From the NCBI GenBank assembly GCA_001897745.1, contig MKUH01000013.1, positions 139,552-203,551 of the forward strand: a stretch of 64,000 bases of DNA, written 5' to 3'. Source of the DNA: Candidatus Accumulibacter sp. 66-26. Its GTDB lineage: Bacteria > Pseudomonadota > Gammaproteobacteria > Burkholderiales > Rhodocyclaceae. Position numbers and translations under genes: made by a program. Shown piece after piece: positions 46,338 to 59,600 of the stretch. A model generated the notes under the pieces. The model was not told where the DNA came from. It worked only from the letters and a program-made list of their open reading frames with translations, and did not search any database. The first letter of the stretch is position 1. The number at the start of each line of letters is the position of its first letter.

Positions 46338-46368
46338 AAAAAACCCGCTACCGGGCGGTAGCGGGTTT
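46338..46368 (-). terminator. Terminator at the end of the pyrG-ftsB operon
   Basis: Minus strand: AAACCCGCTACC / GGTAGCGGGTTT (12-bp stem, 4-base loop) followed by six T in total at the distal end. The hairpin contains the ftsB stop codon (46348-46350) and lies six bp from the convergent SIMPL gene stop. Confidence 0.88.
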
Positions 46369-46701
46369 GTCGGCGGCCGATTCGGCGCTGGCCTTTCCGG
46401 CGGCTTTCTCGGCAGCCTTCTCGGCTGCCGATTTCTCCGGAATCTGGACGAAGACCTCGTCCTGCTTGATCATGCCGAGCTCGAAGCGCGCACGCTCCTC
46501 GATGGCATCGTAGCCCTGCTTGAGATCGCGCACTTCGGCGTCGAGACCGGCATTGCGCACCTCCAGCTTGGCATTGCCTTCCTTCTGCTGCTGCAGCTGC
46601 CGGTCGACGTCCCACACCCGCAGCCAGCCGCCCTTGCCGAGCCACAGCGGATACTGCAGCAGCACGACCAGGGCGACCAGTCCGAGGGAAAGCCAGCGCA
46701 T
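46348..46701 (-). CDS. ftsB: Cell division protein FtsB
   Basis: A 117-aa divisome protein. A single N-terminal transmembrane helix ([19 protein letters not shown]) is followed by a coiled coil ([20 protein letters not shown]) and [21 protein letters not shown], the usual FtsB periplasmic signature; with FtsL and FtsQ it activates septal synthesis. The C-terminal 30 residues are an Ala/Lys-rich tail. It lies 23 bp after eno. Confidence 0.95.
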   Translation of the reverse strand: MRWLSLGLVALVVLLQYPLWLGKGGWLRVWDVDRQLQQQKEGNAKLEVRNAGLDAEVRDLKQGYDAIEERARFELGMIKQDEVFVQIPEKSAAEKAAEKAAGKASAESAADKPATAR

Positions 46702-46724
46702 CGGCGCGGGCAGCCGTCAGGCGT

Positions 46725-48023
<1,299 letters not shown>

Positions 48024-48030
48024 TCAAAGA

Positions 48031-48327
48031 TTAAAGTTGCAAACCTTCGACGACCAGCATGTTCATGCTCGCCGCATCCTGGCGCGCGGCACGCGCGGCC
48101 CGATATTCGGGGGAATCGTAAAATTTCTTGGCCTGTTCGACCGAGTCGAACTCGACGACGACGAGGCGCGGTACCGACCAGCCGCCTTCGAGCACCTCGA
48201 CGGCGCCGCCGCGCACCAGATAGCGGCCGCCGAACTTGGCGATCGCCGCCTGCGCCAGCTGTTTGTAGCTTTCGTAGGCCGCCGGATCGGCGACCTTGGC
48301 CTCGGCGATCAGGTAGCCCTTGGCCAT
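48031..48327 (-). CDS. DUF1330 family protein
   Basis: A 98-aa small alpha-beta barrel protein: KGYLIAEAKVADPAAYESYK, RYLVRGGAVEVLEGGW, RLVVVEFDSVEQAKKFYDSP. DUF1330 proteins belong to the dimeric alpha/beta-barrel group; biochemistry is unknown. It sits four bp after kdsA and 22 bp before eno, so it must be co-expressed with them. A longer frame is open but begins inside kdsA; the ATG at 48327 has the family start. Confidence 0.88.
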   Translation of the reverse strand: MAKGYLIAEAKVADPAAYESYKQLAQAAIAKFGGRYLVRGGAVEVLEGGWSVPRLVVVEFDSVEQAKKFYDSPEYRAARAARQDAASMNMLVVEGLQL

Positions 48328-48331
48328 CGAC

Positions 48332-49168
48332 TTACCGGAGCTCCTCGAAACCGTCGGCCTTGACCGCGCGGTCGAGCGCCACCAGCGTCGCCAGCAGGCT
48401 TTCCATGCGGTCGAGCGGCCAGCTGTTGGGGCCGTCGGACAGCGCCTTCTCGGGGCACGGATGGGTTTCCATGAAGAGGCCGGCGACGCCGACGGCGACC
48501 GCCGCGCGCGCCAGCACCGGAACGAATTCGCGCTGACCGCCGGACACGGTGCCCTGCCCGCCCGGCAACTGCACCGAGTGCGTCGCGTCGAACACCACCG
48601 GGCACGCCGTCTCGCGCATGATGGCCAGCGAGCGCATGTCGGAAACAAGGTTGTTGTAGCCGAAGGAGGCGCCGCGCTCGCAGACCATGATGGTGTCGCC
48701 GCCGCCGTTGGCTTCCTTGGCCTTGGCGACGACGTTCTTCATGTCGCCGGGCGCGAGGAACTGCCCCTTCTTGATGTTCACCGGCTTGCCGCAAGCGGCC
48801 ACCGCGTGGATGAAATCGGTCTGCCGGCAGAGGAAGGCCGGCGTCTGCAGCACGTCGACGACGGAGGCCACGGTCGCCACGTCGGCTTCGGTGTGCACGT
48901 CGGTGAGGACCGGCACACCGATCTGCCGCCGCACTTCCGAAAGGATGTGCAGGCCGCCTTCGACGCCGGGACCGCGCGCCGAGGTGCCGGAGCTGCGGTT
49001 GGCCTTGTCGTACGAGGCCTTGAAGATGTAGGGCACGCCGAGGCGCGCGCAGATTTCCTGCATGCGCCCGGCGACGTCGACGCACAGCTCGAGCGATTCG
49101 GCCGTGCACGGACCGGCGATCAGGAACAGCGGCTTATCGAGGCCGGCTTCGAAGTGGCAGAGTTTCAT
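48332..49168 (-). CDS. kdsA: 3-deoxy-8-phosphooctulonate synthase
   Basis: A 278-aa enzyme condensing PEP with arabinose 5-phosphate to make KDO-8-phosphate for lipopolysaccharide. Motifs: [77 protein letters not shown] and [14 protein letters not shown]. It lies 19 bp after pyrG in the same operon. The presence of KDO synthesis shows a Gram-negative host. Confidence 0.98.
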   Translation of the reverse strand: MKLCHFEAGLDKPLFLIAGPCTAESLELCVDVAGRMQEICARLGVPYIFKASYDKANRSSGTSARGPGVEGGLHILSEVRRQIGVPVLTDVHTEADVATVASVVDVLQTPAFLCRQTDFIHAVAACGKPVNIKKGQFLAPGDMKNVVAKAKEANGGGDTIMVCERGASFGYNNLVSDMRSLAIMRETACPVVFDATHSVQLPGGQGTVSGGQREFVPVLARAAVAVGVAGLFMETHPCPEKALSDGPNSWPLDRMESLLATLVALDRAVKADGFEELR

Positions 49169-49187
49169 GGCGGCAGCCTTCCCGTGA

Positions 49188-50854
<1,667 letters not shown>

Positions 50855-50971
50855 GCCGAAAAGCGAAACGCCCCGAAAGCCGCTACGGGAATTCCCCCGC
50901 CCCCTCGCCTCCCGCCCCGTTTCAGCGCCTCTCCCGCCGCATCCCCGCCGCCGGTGGAGCAGTACGGCGCC

Positions 50972-51012
50972 GTATGGTAAAGTGCGCTCCGAACCATACG
51001 CACAAGTATGGT
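50972..51012. promoter_or_regulatory. GTATGGT/ACCATAC palindromic operator-like cluster before hbd
   Basis: Three copies of one heptamer: GTATGGT at 50972-50978, its complement ACCATAC at 50993-50999, and GTATGGT at 51006-51012. The last two form a perfect inverted repeat with a 6-base spacer. It is about 95 to 135 bp before the hydroxyacyl-CoA dehydrogenase start. The arrangement resembles a dimeric repressor operator; the protein is unknown. Confidence 0.5.
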
Positions 51013-51107
51013 CGGCGGACCTCCGGGACACCGCCCGCAGCGCGGGCTCCGGAGGATTCCGGAATCGCTCCCGCTCACACCACCCGCCAGACGGAAGGAT
51101 CAGCACT

Positions 51108-51956
51108 ATGGAACTCAAGAAAATCGGCGTCGTCGGCGCCGGCACCATGGGCAACGGCATCGCGCAGGCGTTCGCCGTCGCCGGCTACGAAGTGATCATG
51201 ACCGACATCGCCGAAGCCGCGGTGCAGAAGGGCGTCGCCACCATCGCCGGCAGCCTCGACCGTCTGATCAAGAAGGAAAAGATGAGCGCCGAGCAGAAGG
51301 CTGCGGCGATGGCGAAGATCGCCACGGCGACCGACATCGCCGCGCTCAAGCACGTCGACCTGATCATCGAGGCCGCCACCGAGAACCTCGAACTCAAAAC
51401 CAAGATATTCAAGCAGCTCGACGCCACCGCAAAGCCCGAGGCGATCCTCGCCTCGAACACCTCGTCGATCTCGATCACCAAGCTGGCCGCCGCCACCGCG
51501 CGCCCGGCGCAGGTGATCGGCATGCACTTCTTCAACCCGGTGCCGATGATGGCGCTGGTCGAACTGATCCGCGGCCTGCAAACCGCCGACGCCACCTACG
51601 CGGCGGTCGACGCCGTCTCGCGCGCGATCGGCAAGACGCCGGTGCAGATCAAGAACAGCCCGGGCTTCGTAGTCAACCGCATGCTCTGCCCGATGATCAA
51701 TGAAGCGATTTTCGCGCTCGGCGAAGGACTGGCCACCGCCGCCGAGATCGACGAGGCGATGAAGCTCGGCGCCAACCACCCGATCGGCCCGCTCGCGCTG
51801 TGCGACCTGATCGGTCTCGATGTCGAACTGGCCGTCATGCAGGTGCTGTTCGAAGGTTTCAAGGATCCGAAGTACCGTCCGGCGCCGCTGCTCGTCGAAA
51901 TGGTCGAAGCCGGCTATCTCGGCCGCAAGAGCGGCAAGGGCTTCTTCACCTACTGA
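51108..51956 (+). CDS. hbd: 3-hydroxybutyryl-CoA dehydrogenase
   Basis: A 282-aa NAD(P)-dependent enzyme reducing acetoacetyl-CoA or oxidising 3-hydroxyacyl-CoA. The Rossmann loop is KKIGVVGAGTMGNGIAQAFA; catalytic Ser and His are in ASNTSSISITKLAA and GMHFFNPVPMMALVELI; the C-terminal dimer domain has VNRMLCPMINEAIFALGEG and HPIGPLALCDLIGLD, and ends LGRKSGKGFFTY. I chose the ATG at 51108, after GGAAGGATC. The gene stands alone with palindromic motifs upstream. It could serve butyrate-type, PHB or aromatic-degradation pathways; context does not decide. Confidence 0.93.
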   Translation: MELKKIGVVGAGTMGNGIAQAFAVAGYEVIMTDIAEAAVQKGVATIAGSLDRLIKKEKMSAEQKAAAMAKIATATDIAALKHVDLIIEAATENLELKTKIFKQLDATAKPEAILASNTSSISITKLAAATARPAQVIGMHFFNPVPMMALVELIRGLQTADATYAAVDAVSRAIGKTPVQIKNSPGFVVNRMLCPMINEAIFALGEGLATAAEIDEAMKLGANHPIGPLALCDLIGLDVELAVMQVLFEGFKDPKYRPAPLLVEMVEAGYLGRKSGKGFFTY

Positions 51957-51970
51957 ACAACACGGCAGCA

Positions 51971-52007
51971 CGGGAGCGCCGGCGCCGTTCCGCGGCCGGC
52001 GCTCCCG
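51971..52007. terminator. Long inverted repeat between convergent genes
   Basis: CGGGAGCGCCGG / CCGGCGCTCCCG, a perfect 12-bp stem with a 13-base loop, between the hbd stop (51956) and the isochorismatase stop (52036). There is no T run, so any termination would be imperfect or Rho-assisted; position suggests a shared transcript end. Confidence 0.5.
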
Positions 52008-52035
52008 CGACGAAACCGGCGAATCAGCGGATAAG

Positions 52036-52578
52036 CTAGCGGATGAACTCGCGGCTGACCTGACGGAAAAGATCAGTCCCCGCCCGGCGCAACCATTCGA
52101 AGGCGACCATCTCGCGCGACACGATATCGGCCCCGTGCCGGCGCATGCGTTCGAGCGCCAGCGCCTTGTCGGCGGGCCGGCGCGAACCGACCGCCTCGCC
52201 GACGACGAACACCCGCCGGCCGGCGTCGAGCAGGTCGAGCACCGTCTGCTGCACGCAGACATGCGTTTCCGTCCCAGCCACCACGAACTGCGCGCGATCG
52301 CCGCCCGGCGCGGCGAAGATGCCGCCTTCGGGCACCGCCGAGAAATGGATCTTTTCGACCATCGCCGTCTCCGGCAAGAGCGCACGCAAGGCCGGCAGCG
52401 TCGGCCCCAGACCCTGCGGATACTGCTCGGTACAGATCACCGGCACCGCCAGGCGCTGCGCGACGCGCGTCAGCCACAGCGCATTGTCGAGCACCTGCTC
52501 CCCTTCGTGGATGGCTGGCGACAGTCGCTCCTGCAGGTCGATCAGCAGAAGCACGCTACGATCGGTACGCATCAACAT
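52036..52578 (-). CDS. Isochorismatase-family hydrolase
   Basis: A 180-aa cysteine hydrolase. The catalytic triad positions are visible: Asp in VLLLIDLQERLSPAIH, Lys in AMVEKIHFSAVPE, and Cys in AGTETHVCVQQTVLDLL. The family covers isochorismatases, nicotinamidases and many uncharacterised amidohydrolases; this single-domain form is closest to the YcaC/hydrolase group. I took the ATG at 52578, which has AAAGGAG seven bases upstream, over a longer frame. Substrate unknown. Confidence 0.9.
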   Translation of the reverse strand: MLMRTDRSVLLLIDLQERLSPAIHEGEQVLDNALWLTRVAQRLAVPVICTEQYPQGLGPTLPALRALLPETAMVEKIHFSAVPEGGIFAAPGGDRAQFVVAGTETHVCVQQTVLDLLDAGRRVFVVGEAVGSRRPADKALALERMRRHGADIVSREMVAFEWLRRAGTDLFRQVSREFIR

Positions 52579-52779
52579 TCGCAAACTCCTTTCGGCACAA
52601 GGCCGCGCCATGATTCGGGCGATCTTAAGCCGGCCGGCGACGCCTCACAAGGCGATCACGGTCCGGGCGGACGCAGCCAGAGAAACGGCGGAGACGCCAT
52701 CGCCCGGCGCTTTCGTTTACCATTTCCGCTTTACTCCCGAACGCAACGCCGCCTCGCGCAGGCGGCATCGAGGTATCCA

Positions 52780-53430
52780 GTGAACCGCCATCGACCGAAC
52801 CTTGCCCATCCCCCGGCCCGCCGCGCCGCGCTCATCGCCCTCGCCCTTCTCACGCTCGGCGTCGCCGCGTGCGGCAAGGGGGCGGACGAGAACGCCGCGA
52901 CCCAGGCCGCCTTGCAGGATGCGCAGAAGAACTCCCTGCCGACCAGCGAATCGCCGCTCGCGAAAGCCGCCAGCCGCGGCGATCTGGAAGAGATCCGGAC
53001 GCTCCTCGACGCCGGGGCGGAAATCAACGTCACCGACGCCCTGGGCCGCACGCCGCTGCACATGGCCGGCTTCTACGGCCGCCCGCGCACCACCGAACTG
53101 CTCCTCGCGCGCGGCGCCGACATCGGCGCCCGGGACCGCGTCGGCATGACGCCGCTGCACGCGGCGGTACTCGACGGCACCTATCAGGTCGTCGACCTGC
53201 TGCTCGGCAAGGGCGCCGACATCAACGCCGCGAGCGACTCCGGGATGACGCCCCTCCACCTCGCCGCATCGACCGGCCAGCCGAAGGTGATCCGCCTGCT
53301 GCTCCAGCACGGCGCCAATCCGAACGGCAAGGACAAGGACGGCAAGACGCCGCAGGACTACGCGGCACGCAACGCGCATCCGAAAACCCTGGCCCTGCTG
53401 CAACAGCAGCAGAACACTGCGAAACCCTGA
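52780..53430 (+). CDS. Ankyrin-repeat lipoprotein
   Basis: A 216-aa protein starting at GTG (52780) with GAGG six bases before. A hydrophobic signal ends in a lipobox-like VAAC (about residue 28), so it is probably a lipoprotein. About five ankyrin repeats follow (residues 60-210), e.g. DALGRTPLHMAGFYGRPRT, DRVGMTPLHAAVLDGTYQV and DSGMTPLHLAASTGQPKVI. Bacterial ankyrin proteins mediate protein binding, often in the periplasm (for example with catalases). The partner here is unknown. It converges with the MASE3-type gene only 2 bp away. Confidence 0.85.
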   Translation: MNRHRPNLAHPPARRAALIALALLTLGVAACGKGADENAATQAALQDAQKNSLPTSESPLAKAASRGDLEEIRTLLDAGAEINVTDALGRTPLHMAGFYGRPRTTELLLARGADIGARDRVGMTPLHAAVLDGTYQVVDLLLGKGADINAASDSGMTPLHLAASTGQPKVIRLLLQHGANPNGKDKDGKTPQDYAARNAHPKTLALLQQQQNTAKP

Positions 53431-53431
53431 T

Positions 53432-55993
53432 CTAGCCGGCCGCGAGACCCGTCCGGCAGTTCGCGAACACGGGCATGGCCTCGAACTCCGGGGCCGGACA
53501 CGGGCGACCGAAGCAGTAGCCCTGCAGGCGATCGACGCCGAGATCGCGCAGGGTCCGCGCCGTGGCCTCGTCCTCGACGCCTTCGGCGACCGTGCGCAGT
53601 TCCAGCGCGCCGGCCAGGTTGATGATGGCCTGCACCATGCGCAGGCCTTCCGGCGTCGCCAGCCGGCGTACGAAGGACATGTCGATCTTCAATTCGCCGA
53701 CCGGCAGTTCGTGCAGTTGGGACAGCGAGGCGTAGCCGGTCCCGAAATCGTCAATCGACAGCGTGAAGCCGAGCTGCGACAGCTGGCGCAGGCGATCCTC
53801 GGCGAACTCCACGTCCATCAGCGCCACCGACTCGGTCACTTCGAGGATCAGGGCGCCGGGCGGAATCCCCTCCGTCTCGATGTCGCGCAGCAGCCTTTCG
53901 ACGAAGTCCGGCGCGAACAGCTGGCGCTTCGAGATGTTGATCGACAGATCGAGCTCCGGGTGGCTCAGGCGCCAGCGTTTGAACTCGCGCAGCGCCTGCC
54001 GGCGCACGCGGTCGCCGAGCTCGGTGATCAGGCCCAGGTTCTCCGCCATCGGAATGAAGCTGGCCGGCGAAATCCAGCCGAAATCCGCATCGTGCCAGCG
54101 CGCCAGCGCCTCGATCCCGACCAACCGGTGCCCGCCGTCGCCCTCCGGCGCGGCCAGCACCTGCGGCTGAAACCACACCGAGATGCGCTCGTCCCGCACC
54201 GCCTGCGCCAGACGCGACTGGATATACAGCTCCTTCTTGCCCAGCCCCTTGCGCGACATGTCCGAAAACAGCTGGAAGTTGTTCCGCCCCTGCGACTTGG
54301 CGTAGAACATCGCGCGGTCGGCCTGGGCGAGCAGGCTGTCGGTGTCGGAGGCATCGTCCGGAAAAACCGAAATCCCCATGCTGAAGGTGACGCTCAGTTC
54401 GACGCCTTCGATTTCGTAGGAACGGCGCATCGCCTCGACAAGCTTCTGCGCGACCTGGCGCGGCGCATCCGCCTGCGTCACTTCGGGCAGCAGCACGACA
54501 AACTCGTCGCCGCCCCAACGCGCCAGCGTATCGCCGTCGCGCAGCGACTCCGTGAGCACGCGCGCCATCGTCATCAGCAGCAGGTCGCCGGTCTTGTGGC
54601 CGTAGGCGTCGTTGATGTCCTTGAAATGATCGAGATCGATGAAGCACACGGCGACCATGCTGCCGTTGCGCGTCGCCAGCTGCAGCGCCTTACCGATGCG
54701 GTCCTCGAGCAGCACCCGGTTGGGCAGATTGGTCAGCGCGTCGTGCAGCGCCATGTGCGAAATGTGACGCTCCTGCAGATAGCTGGTGGTGATGTCGCGC
54801 AGGACGCCGCGCACGCGCGCGAGCTTGCCGGCGGCATCGCGCTCGGCGACGAAACGGCATTCCATCCACTGCTCGGCGCGCGCCTCGCAGCAGAAGCGGA
54901 AACGTCCGCGAAACTCGTTTTTCTCGCCGCTCGCCAGTTCTTTCAGGCACTGCATGAAAGCCGTGCGGTCCTCGTCGTGCAGACGGTCGAGCAGGTTGAA
55001 ATCGCGCACCGGCGCCGTTCCCGCCAGACGCCACCAGCCGCTGTTGGCGCTGACGATGCGCCCCCCGGGAGAAACTTCGAGCACCGCTTCGTCGAGCATA
55101 TCGAGCGTGCGGACGAAGGAATGCTGCTCGACCGACCACTGCTTCTCCTTCTCCAGCGCCGAACCCAGCGCGCGGAAGGGCTGGCGCACGCTATCGACGA
55201 AAACGGCGCGGTAGATGAAACCGTAGCAGACGATCTTGTAGAGGTGGCCGACAGTGTTGAAGAGATCGCTCACCGAACCGTAGAGCGTGAAGCACAGCTC
55301 GGACAGCGCCGCGATCGCCGCCGCCGCGAACAGGCCGGAGGCATTGAACGGCGCGCCGCGGCGGGCGGCGCGATAGAACAGCGCGGCGGCCGCGCCGTAG
55401 ATCGCGACCAGCCCGTACTCGATGGCGATCTTGAGCGGCGTCAGCCCCCGCCCCGGAACGAAGAAATCCGGCAACCGGACCGGGTGGAAAAGAATCAGCC
55501 AATAGACGGCGCCGACGTAGGCGAGCACGCCGAGCAGCAGCCAGTGACGGAGGCGCGGCGCGGCCAGCGGCGCCCACGGGCGCAAGGCGACGGCGAGCAG
55601 GCCGACGGCGACGAGGCTGCGCGCGGCGAGCCAGAAGGCGATCCCTTTCTGCGGGCTCGACGGCGTCACCAGATCGGGCATCCCGTGATACGAGAGGGTA
55701 TGGCCGAAATCGAGCAGGCCGGTACCGAACAGAATGGCGCCGAGCAGCACGATGTTGCCGGGACGCGACGCGGCGTAGGCATTCCAGGCGATGCCGAAGG
55801 AGAGCATGGCGACGACGATCGCCGCCGTTTCCATCGTTGTGTGCAGGGGCAGGTAGCGGCTCAGCCCCAGGTCGACGCTATCGACGAAAAGCAGCAGGAC
55901 GTAGAACGCCCCCAGCGCGGCTACCCAACGTAATGAACCATCCAGCCCGCGCGGGCTGAATGCGGAAAAAGCGGGGCTGGGCGCTGCGTCCAT
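53432..55993 (-). CDS. MASE3-like membrane PAS-GGDEF-EAL c-di-GMP protein
   Basis: An 853-aa protein. The N-terminal 270 residues contain about seven membrane helices in a MASE3-like arrangement, with conserved histidines (RYLPLHTTMETAAIVVAML, LDFGHTLSYHGMPDL). Then a PAS domain (about 290-410), GGDEF (420-580, intact RWGGDEFVVLLPEV) and EAL (595-840, intact GIEALARWH, EVTESVALMD, DDFGTGYASL, VAEGVEDE). Both enzymatic motifs look intact. It is the third large dual-domain protein in this window. A PilZ-type gene lies just upstream on the same strand, separated by a terminator-like hairpin. Confidence 0.92.
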   Translation of the reverse strand: MDAAPSPAFSAFSPRGLDGSLRWVAALGAFYVLLLFVDSVDLGLSRYLPLHTTMETAAIVVAMLSFGIAWNAYAASRPGNIVLLGAILFGTGLLDFGHTLSYHGMPDLVTPSSPQKGIAFWLAARSLVAVGLLAVALRPWAPLAAPRLRHWLLLGVLAYVGAVYWLILFHPVRLPDFFVPGRGLTPLKIAIEYGLVAIYGAAAALFYRAARRGAPFNASGLFAAAAIAALSELCFTLYGSVSDLFNTVGHLYKIVCYGFIYRAVFVDSVRQPFRALGSALEKEKQWSVEQHSFVRTLDMLDEAVLEVSPGGRIVSANSGWWRLAGTAPVRDFNLLDRLHDEDRTAFMQCLKELASGEKNEFRGRFRFCCEARAEQWMECRFVAERDAAGKLARVRGVLRDITTSYLQERHISHMALHDALTNLPNRVLLEDRIGKALQLATRNGSMVAVCFIDLDHFKDINDAYGHKTGDLLLMTMARVLTESLRDGDTLARWGGDEFVVLLPEVTQADAPRQVAQKLVEAMRRSYEIEGVELSVTFSMGISVFPDDASDTDSLLAQADRAMFYAKSQGRNNFQLFSDMSRKGLGKKELYIQSRLAQAVRDERISVWFQPQVLAAPEGDGGHRLVGIEALARWHDADFGWISPASFIPMAENLGLITELGDRVRRQALREFKRWRLSHPELDLSINISKRQLFAPDFVERLLRDIETEGIPPGALILEVTESVALMDVEFAEDRLRQLSQLGFTLSIDDFGTGYASLSQLHELPVGELKIDMSFVRRLATPEGLRMVQAIINLAGALELRTVAEGVEDEATARTLRDLGVDRLQGYCFGRPCPAPEFEAMPVFANCRTGLAAG

Positions 55994-56060
55994 CGCGGTT
56001 CGCGGGATGATGTCAAACAGGTAATTCTAACATACTCTAACGTATGTATTGCAGCGCAAC

Positions 56061-56091
56061 AAAAGAAGGCTGCGGGCGCCCACCCGCGAGC
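56061..56091 (-). terminator. Terminator after the PilZ gene
   Basis: Minus strand: GCTCGCGGG / CCCGCAGC with a bulge and 6-base loop, then CTTCTTTT. It follows the PilZ stop by 6 bp and separates it from the downstream GGDEF-EAL gene. Confidence 0.5.
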
Positions 56092-56096
56092 TTTTT

Positions 56097-56468
56097 TCAG
56101 GTCTTGTTCTCGAACGCCGGAATGTGGTGCTGCAGCCGCTCTTCGAGCACGTGCCTATCGTTGCCGGCAAATTTGATGAACTGCAGGCCGATGCGGAAGC
56201 ACTGGCCGACGCACGAATAAACGCAATACACCGGACGGCAGCGAATTTCGATGATCGTCTGCTTTTCCCCGCGATACAGCGGCGGCGGCGCCAGCAAGGC
56301 GGTCACCGGATGCGCGCTGAAGAGATTGTGCTCGGTATGCATGGCCGCGCCGCCCATGGAAAGATCGTGCGTCTTGCCTTCGAACGGCACGCCCGCCCCG
56401 GCGTCGTCGAGGATCAGGGCGATCCCCCAGCGCATGTGATAGCGCGTGTATTGTCGGTGCTCTTTCAT
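56097..56468 (-). CDS. PilZ-domain c-di-GMP receptor
   Basis: A 123-aa single-domain protein. The two ligand motifs of PilZ are visible: RxxxR as HRQYTRYHMRW near the N-terminus and the D-x-S-x-x-G motif as HDLSMGGAAM. It is therefore expected to bind c-di-GMP. I took the ATG at 56468. It lies just upstream of the MASE3-type GGDEF-EAL gene, suggesting a local enzyme-receptor pair, though a terminator separates them. Confidence 0.82.
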   Translation of the reverse strand: MKEHRQYTRYHMRWGIALILDDAGAGVPFEGKTHDLSMGGAAMHTEHNLFSAHPVTALLAPPPLYRGEKQTIIEIRCRPVYCVYSCVGQCFRIGLQFIKFAGNDRHVLEERLQHHIPAFENKT

Positions 56469-56652
56469 TGCTCGATTGCTTATTGTTGTTCGCCGCAAAC
56501 GAAGCGGCAGAGGAAGGGATGCGAAACGATTCTCTATTACTTAAGTATAACCTCTCCCCGCCCACGAGCCGCCCATCGGCAGGAACAAGCGCGTAAAAAA
56601 CGGCGGGACCGGCAAGCCCTCCCGGAGAAACGCCGCCACCGCCCGCATTGCC

Positions 56653-59600
56653 TCAATGGAAATCGCGGCTCGCCGTCGGCAGGCTGCCGAGCAGGTGCGT
56701 CAGGTCGACGAAACGCTTGGCGACGAGATGGACGACTTCGCCTTCGCGCTGCACCTGGCCGAACACGCCGAGCATACGGGCGCCGAGCAGTTCGCGCCGC
56801 TGCCGCTCGACGAGGTCGGCGTGCACGACGATGTTGGCGAGGCCGCTTTCGTCTTCCAACGTGACGAAGACGACGCCGGTCGCCGTCCCGGGCCGCTGCC
56901 GTCCGGTGACGATGCCGGCCATGCGCGCCAGTTGGCAATGCGCGGCGGCGCGCAATCCGGCGGCGGAGAGGAAGCGCTGCGCGGCGAGACGCTCGCGCAG
57001 CAGCGCCAGCGGGTGGCGGCCGAGCGTGAGGCCGGTGCTGGCGTAGTCGGCAACGAGGTTTTCGCCCTCGCTGGGCGCGGCGAGTTCGGGGCGGGTTTCC
57101 GTCACCGCCACGCCGGCCAGCAGATCGAGCTGCGTCGCCAGCGGCGCGGCGCCGGCCGCCGCCCAGGCCGCCTGTCGGCGATGGCCGGCGAGCGCGACCA
57201 GCGCATCGGCGGCGGCCAGCGCGTCGAGTTCGCCGCGCGCCAGCCCGGCCCGTGCCGCAAGATCGGCCACCGCAGCGAAGGGGCGCTGCCGGCGGGCCGT
57301 GACGATGCGCTCGCCGGCGGCGGCGGAAAGGCCGCCGATCTGCGCGAGGCCGAGACGCACCGCCCCTTGTGCGTCGAGCGTCGCTTCGACGGCGCTCGTC
57401 TGCACATCGACCGCGCGCACCGTCACGCCGTGCCGGCGCGCGTCCTGCACGAGCTGCGAGGGCGAATAGAAACCCATCGGCTGGCTGTTGAGCAGCGCGC
57501 AGAGAAAAGCGGCCGGGTGGTAATGCTTGAGCCAGGCCGAGACATAGACGAGCAGCGCGAACGAAGCGGCGTGCGACTCGGGAAAGCCGTATTCGCCGAA
57601 GCCCTTGATCTGCGCGAAGATGCGGCGCGCGAAGGCTTCGTCGTGGCCGCGCTCGCGCATGCCGTCGATCAGCTTGCGCTCGAACGGTTCGAGCCCGCCC
57701 TTGCGCCGCCAGGCGGCCATCGCGCGGCGCAGGCGGTCGGCCTCGCCGGGCGTGAAGCCGGCGGCGGCGACGGCGAGCTGCATCACCTGCTCCTGGAAGA
57801 TCGGTACGCCGCAGGTGCGCTTGAGCACGGCCTCGATTTCCGGGCACATTTTCTCGATGGCTTCCTTGCCGTGCCGGCGGCGCAGGTAGGGATGCACCAT
57901 GTCGCCCTGGATCGGGCCGGGACGCACCAGCGCGACCTCGATCACGAGGTCGTAGTAGTTGCGCGGCTTGAGGCGCGGCAGCATGGCCATCTGCGCGCGC
58001 GATTCGATCTGGAAGACGCCGATCGTATCGGCCGCGCAGATCATGTCGTACACCGCCGGATCCTCGGGCGGGATGTCCTGCATCTTGCGTCCGACGAGGT
58101 CGAGCGCGCGGCGGATCGCCGAGAGCATGCCGAGCGCCAGCACGTCGACCTTAAGCAGGCCGAGCGCGTCGAGGTCGTCCTTGTCCCACTGGATCACCGT
58201 GCGCTCGGGCATCGCCGCGTTCTCGACCGGCACCAGCCGGGACAGCGGCCCGCGCGAGATGACGAAGCCGCCGACATGCTGCGAGAGGTGGCGCGGGAAG
58301 CCGTGCAGCGCCTCGGCCAGCGCCAGCCATTTGGCGACGCGCGGCGATTCGGGGTCGAGGCCGACCGAGCGCAGGCGCTCGGGCAACTGCTCGCGCCGGT
58401 CCCACCAGGCCAGCGAGCCGGCCAGCGCGTCGATCTGCGCGCTGCCGAAATCGAGCGCGCGCCCGACGTCGCGCAGCGCGCCGCGCGTGCGGTAGGTGAT
58501 CAGCGCGGCGGCCAGCGCGGCGCGCTCGCGGCCGTATTTCGCGTACAGATACTGGATCACCTCCTCGCGCCGCGCGTGCTCGAAATCGACATCGATGTCC
58601 GGCGGCTCGCCGCGCTCCCGCGAAATGAAGCGCTCGAAGAGCAGCGTCGAGCGCGCCGGATCGACCTCGGTGATGCCGAGCGCGTAGCACACCGCCGAAT
58701 TGGCCGCCGAGCCGCGCCCCTGGCAGAGGATGCCCCTGCCGCGCGCGAAATTGACGATGTCGTAGACGGTCAGGAAATACGGCTCGAAACCGAGTTCGGC
58801 GATCAGCGCGAGTTCGTCGTCGACGCGGCGGCGCACGCCCGGCGGCACCTGCGCGCCGTAGCGCCGGGCCAGCCCCCGCTCCGTCTCGGCGCGCAGGAAG
58901 GACGCCGGCGTCTGGCCGTGGGGGACGACTTCATCCGGGTACTCGTAGCGCAACTCGTCGAGCGAGAAGCTGCAGCGCGCGAGCACGGCCAGCGTTTCGG
59001 CGAGCAGCGCCGGCGGGTAGAGGCGCGCCAGGCGCAGGCGCGTGCGCAGGTGGCGCTCGCCGTTCGGGAAGAGCGCGTGGCCGGCGGCGAACAGCGTCGT
59101 GTTGAGGCGGATCGCGGTCAGCGTGTCCTGCAGCGGGCGGCGCGCACGCGCGTGCATGTGCGCGTCGCCGGCGGCCAGCGCCGGCAGCCCGCTCGCCTCG
59201 GCCAGCGCGCGCAGGCGGACGAGGCGCGCCGCGTCATCCGGCCCGGCGTGCAGTTCGACGGCAAGCCAGGCACGCCCGGGAAAGCGCGCCGCCAGCCAGC
59301 GCCCGTCGTCGGCCGAGGCGTTTTCGTCCGGTACCCAGAGGAGCAGGCAGTCGGGAACGGCACCGCTGGTGAACGCGAAATCGCCGACCGCTTCGAGGTC
59401 GCCGCGCTCGAGCCGGTAGGCGCCCTTCTCCGCCCGCCGCCGGGCCAGCGTGATGAGCGCCGCGAGGTTGCCGTAGCCGGCGCGGTTCTGCGCGAGAAGG
59501 ACGATTTTGAGCCCGTCGGCCAGACGGAATTCGGCGCCGATCAGCAGCGGCAGACCGACCTCCTTCGCCGCCCGGTGCGCGCGAACGACGCCGGCCAGCG

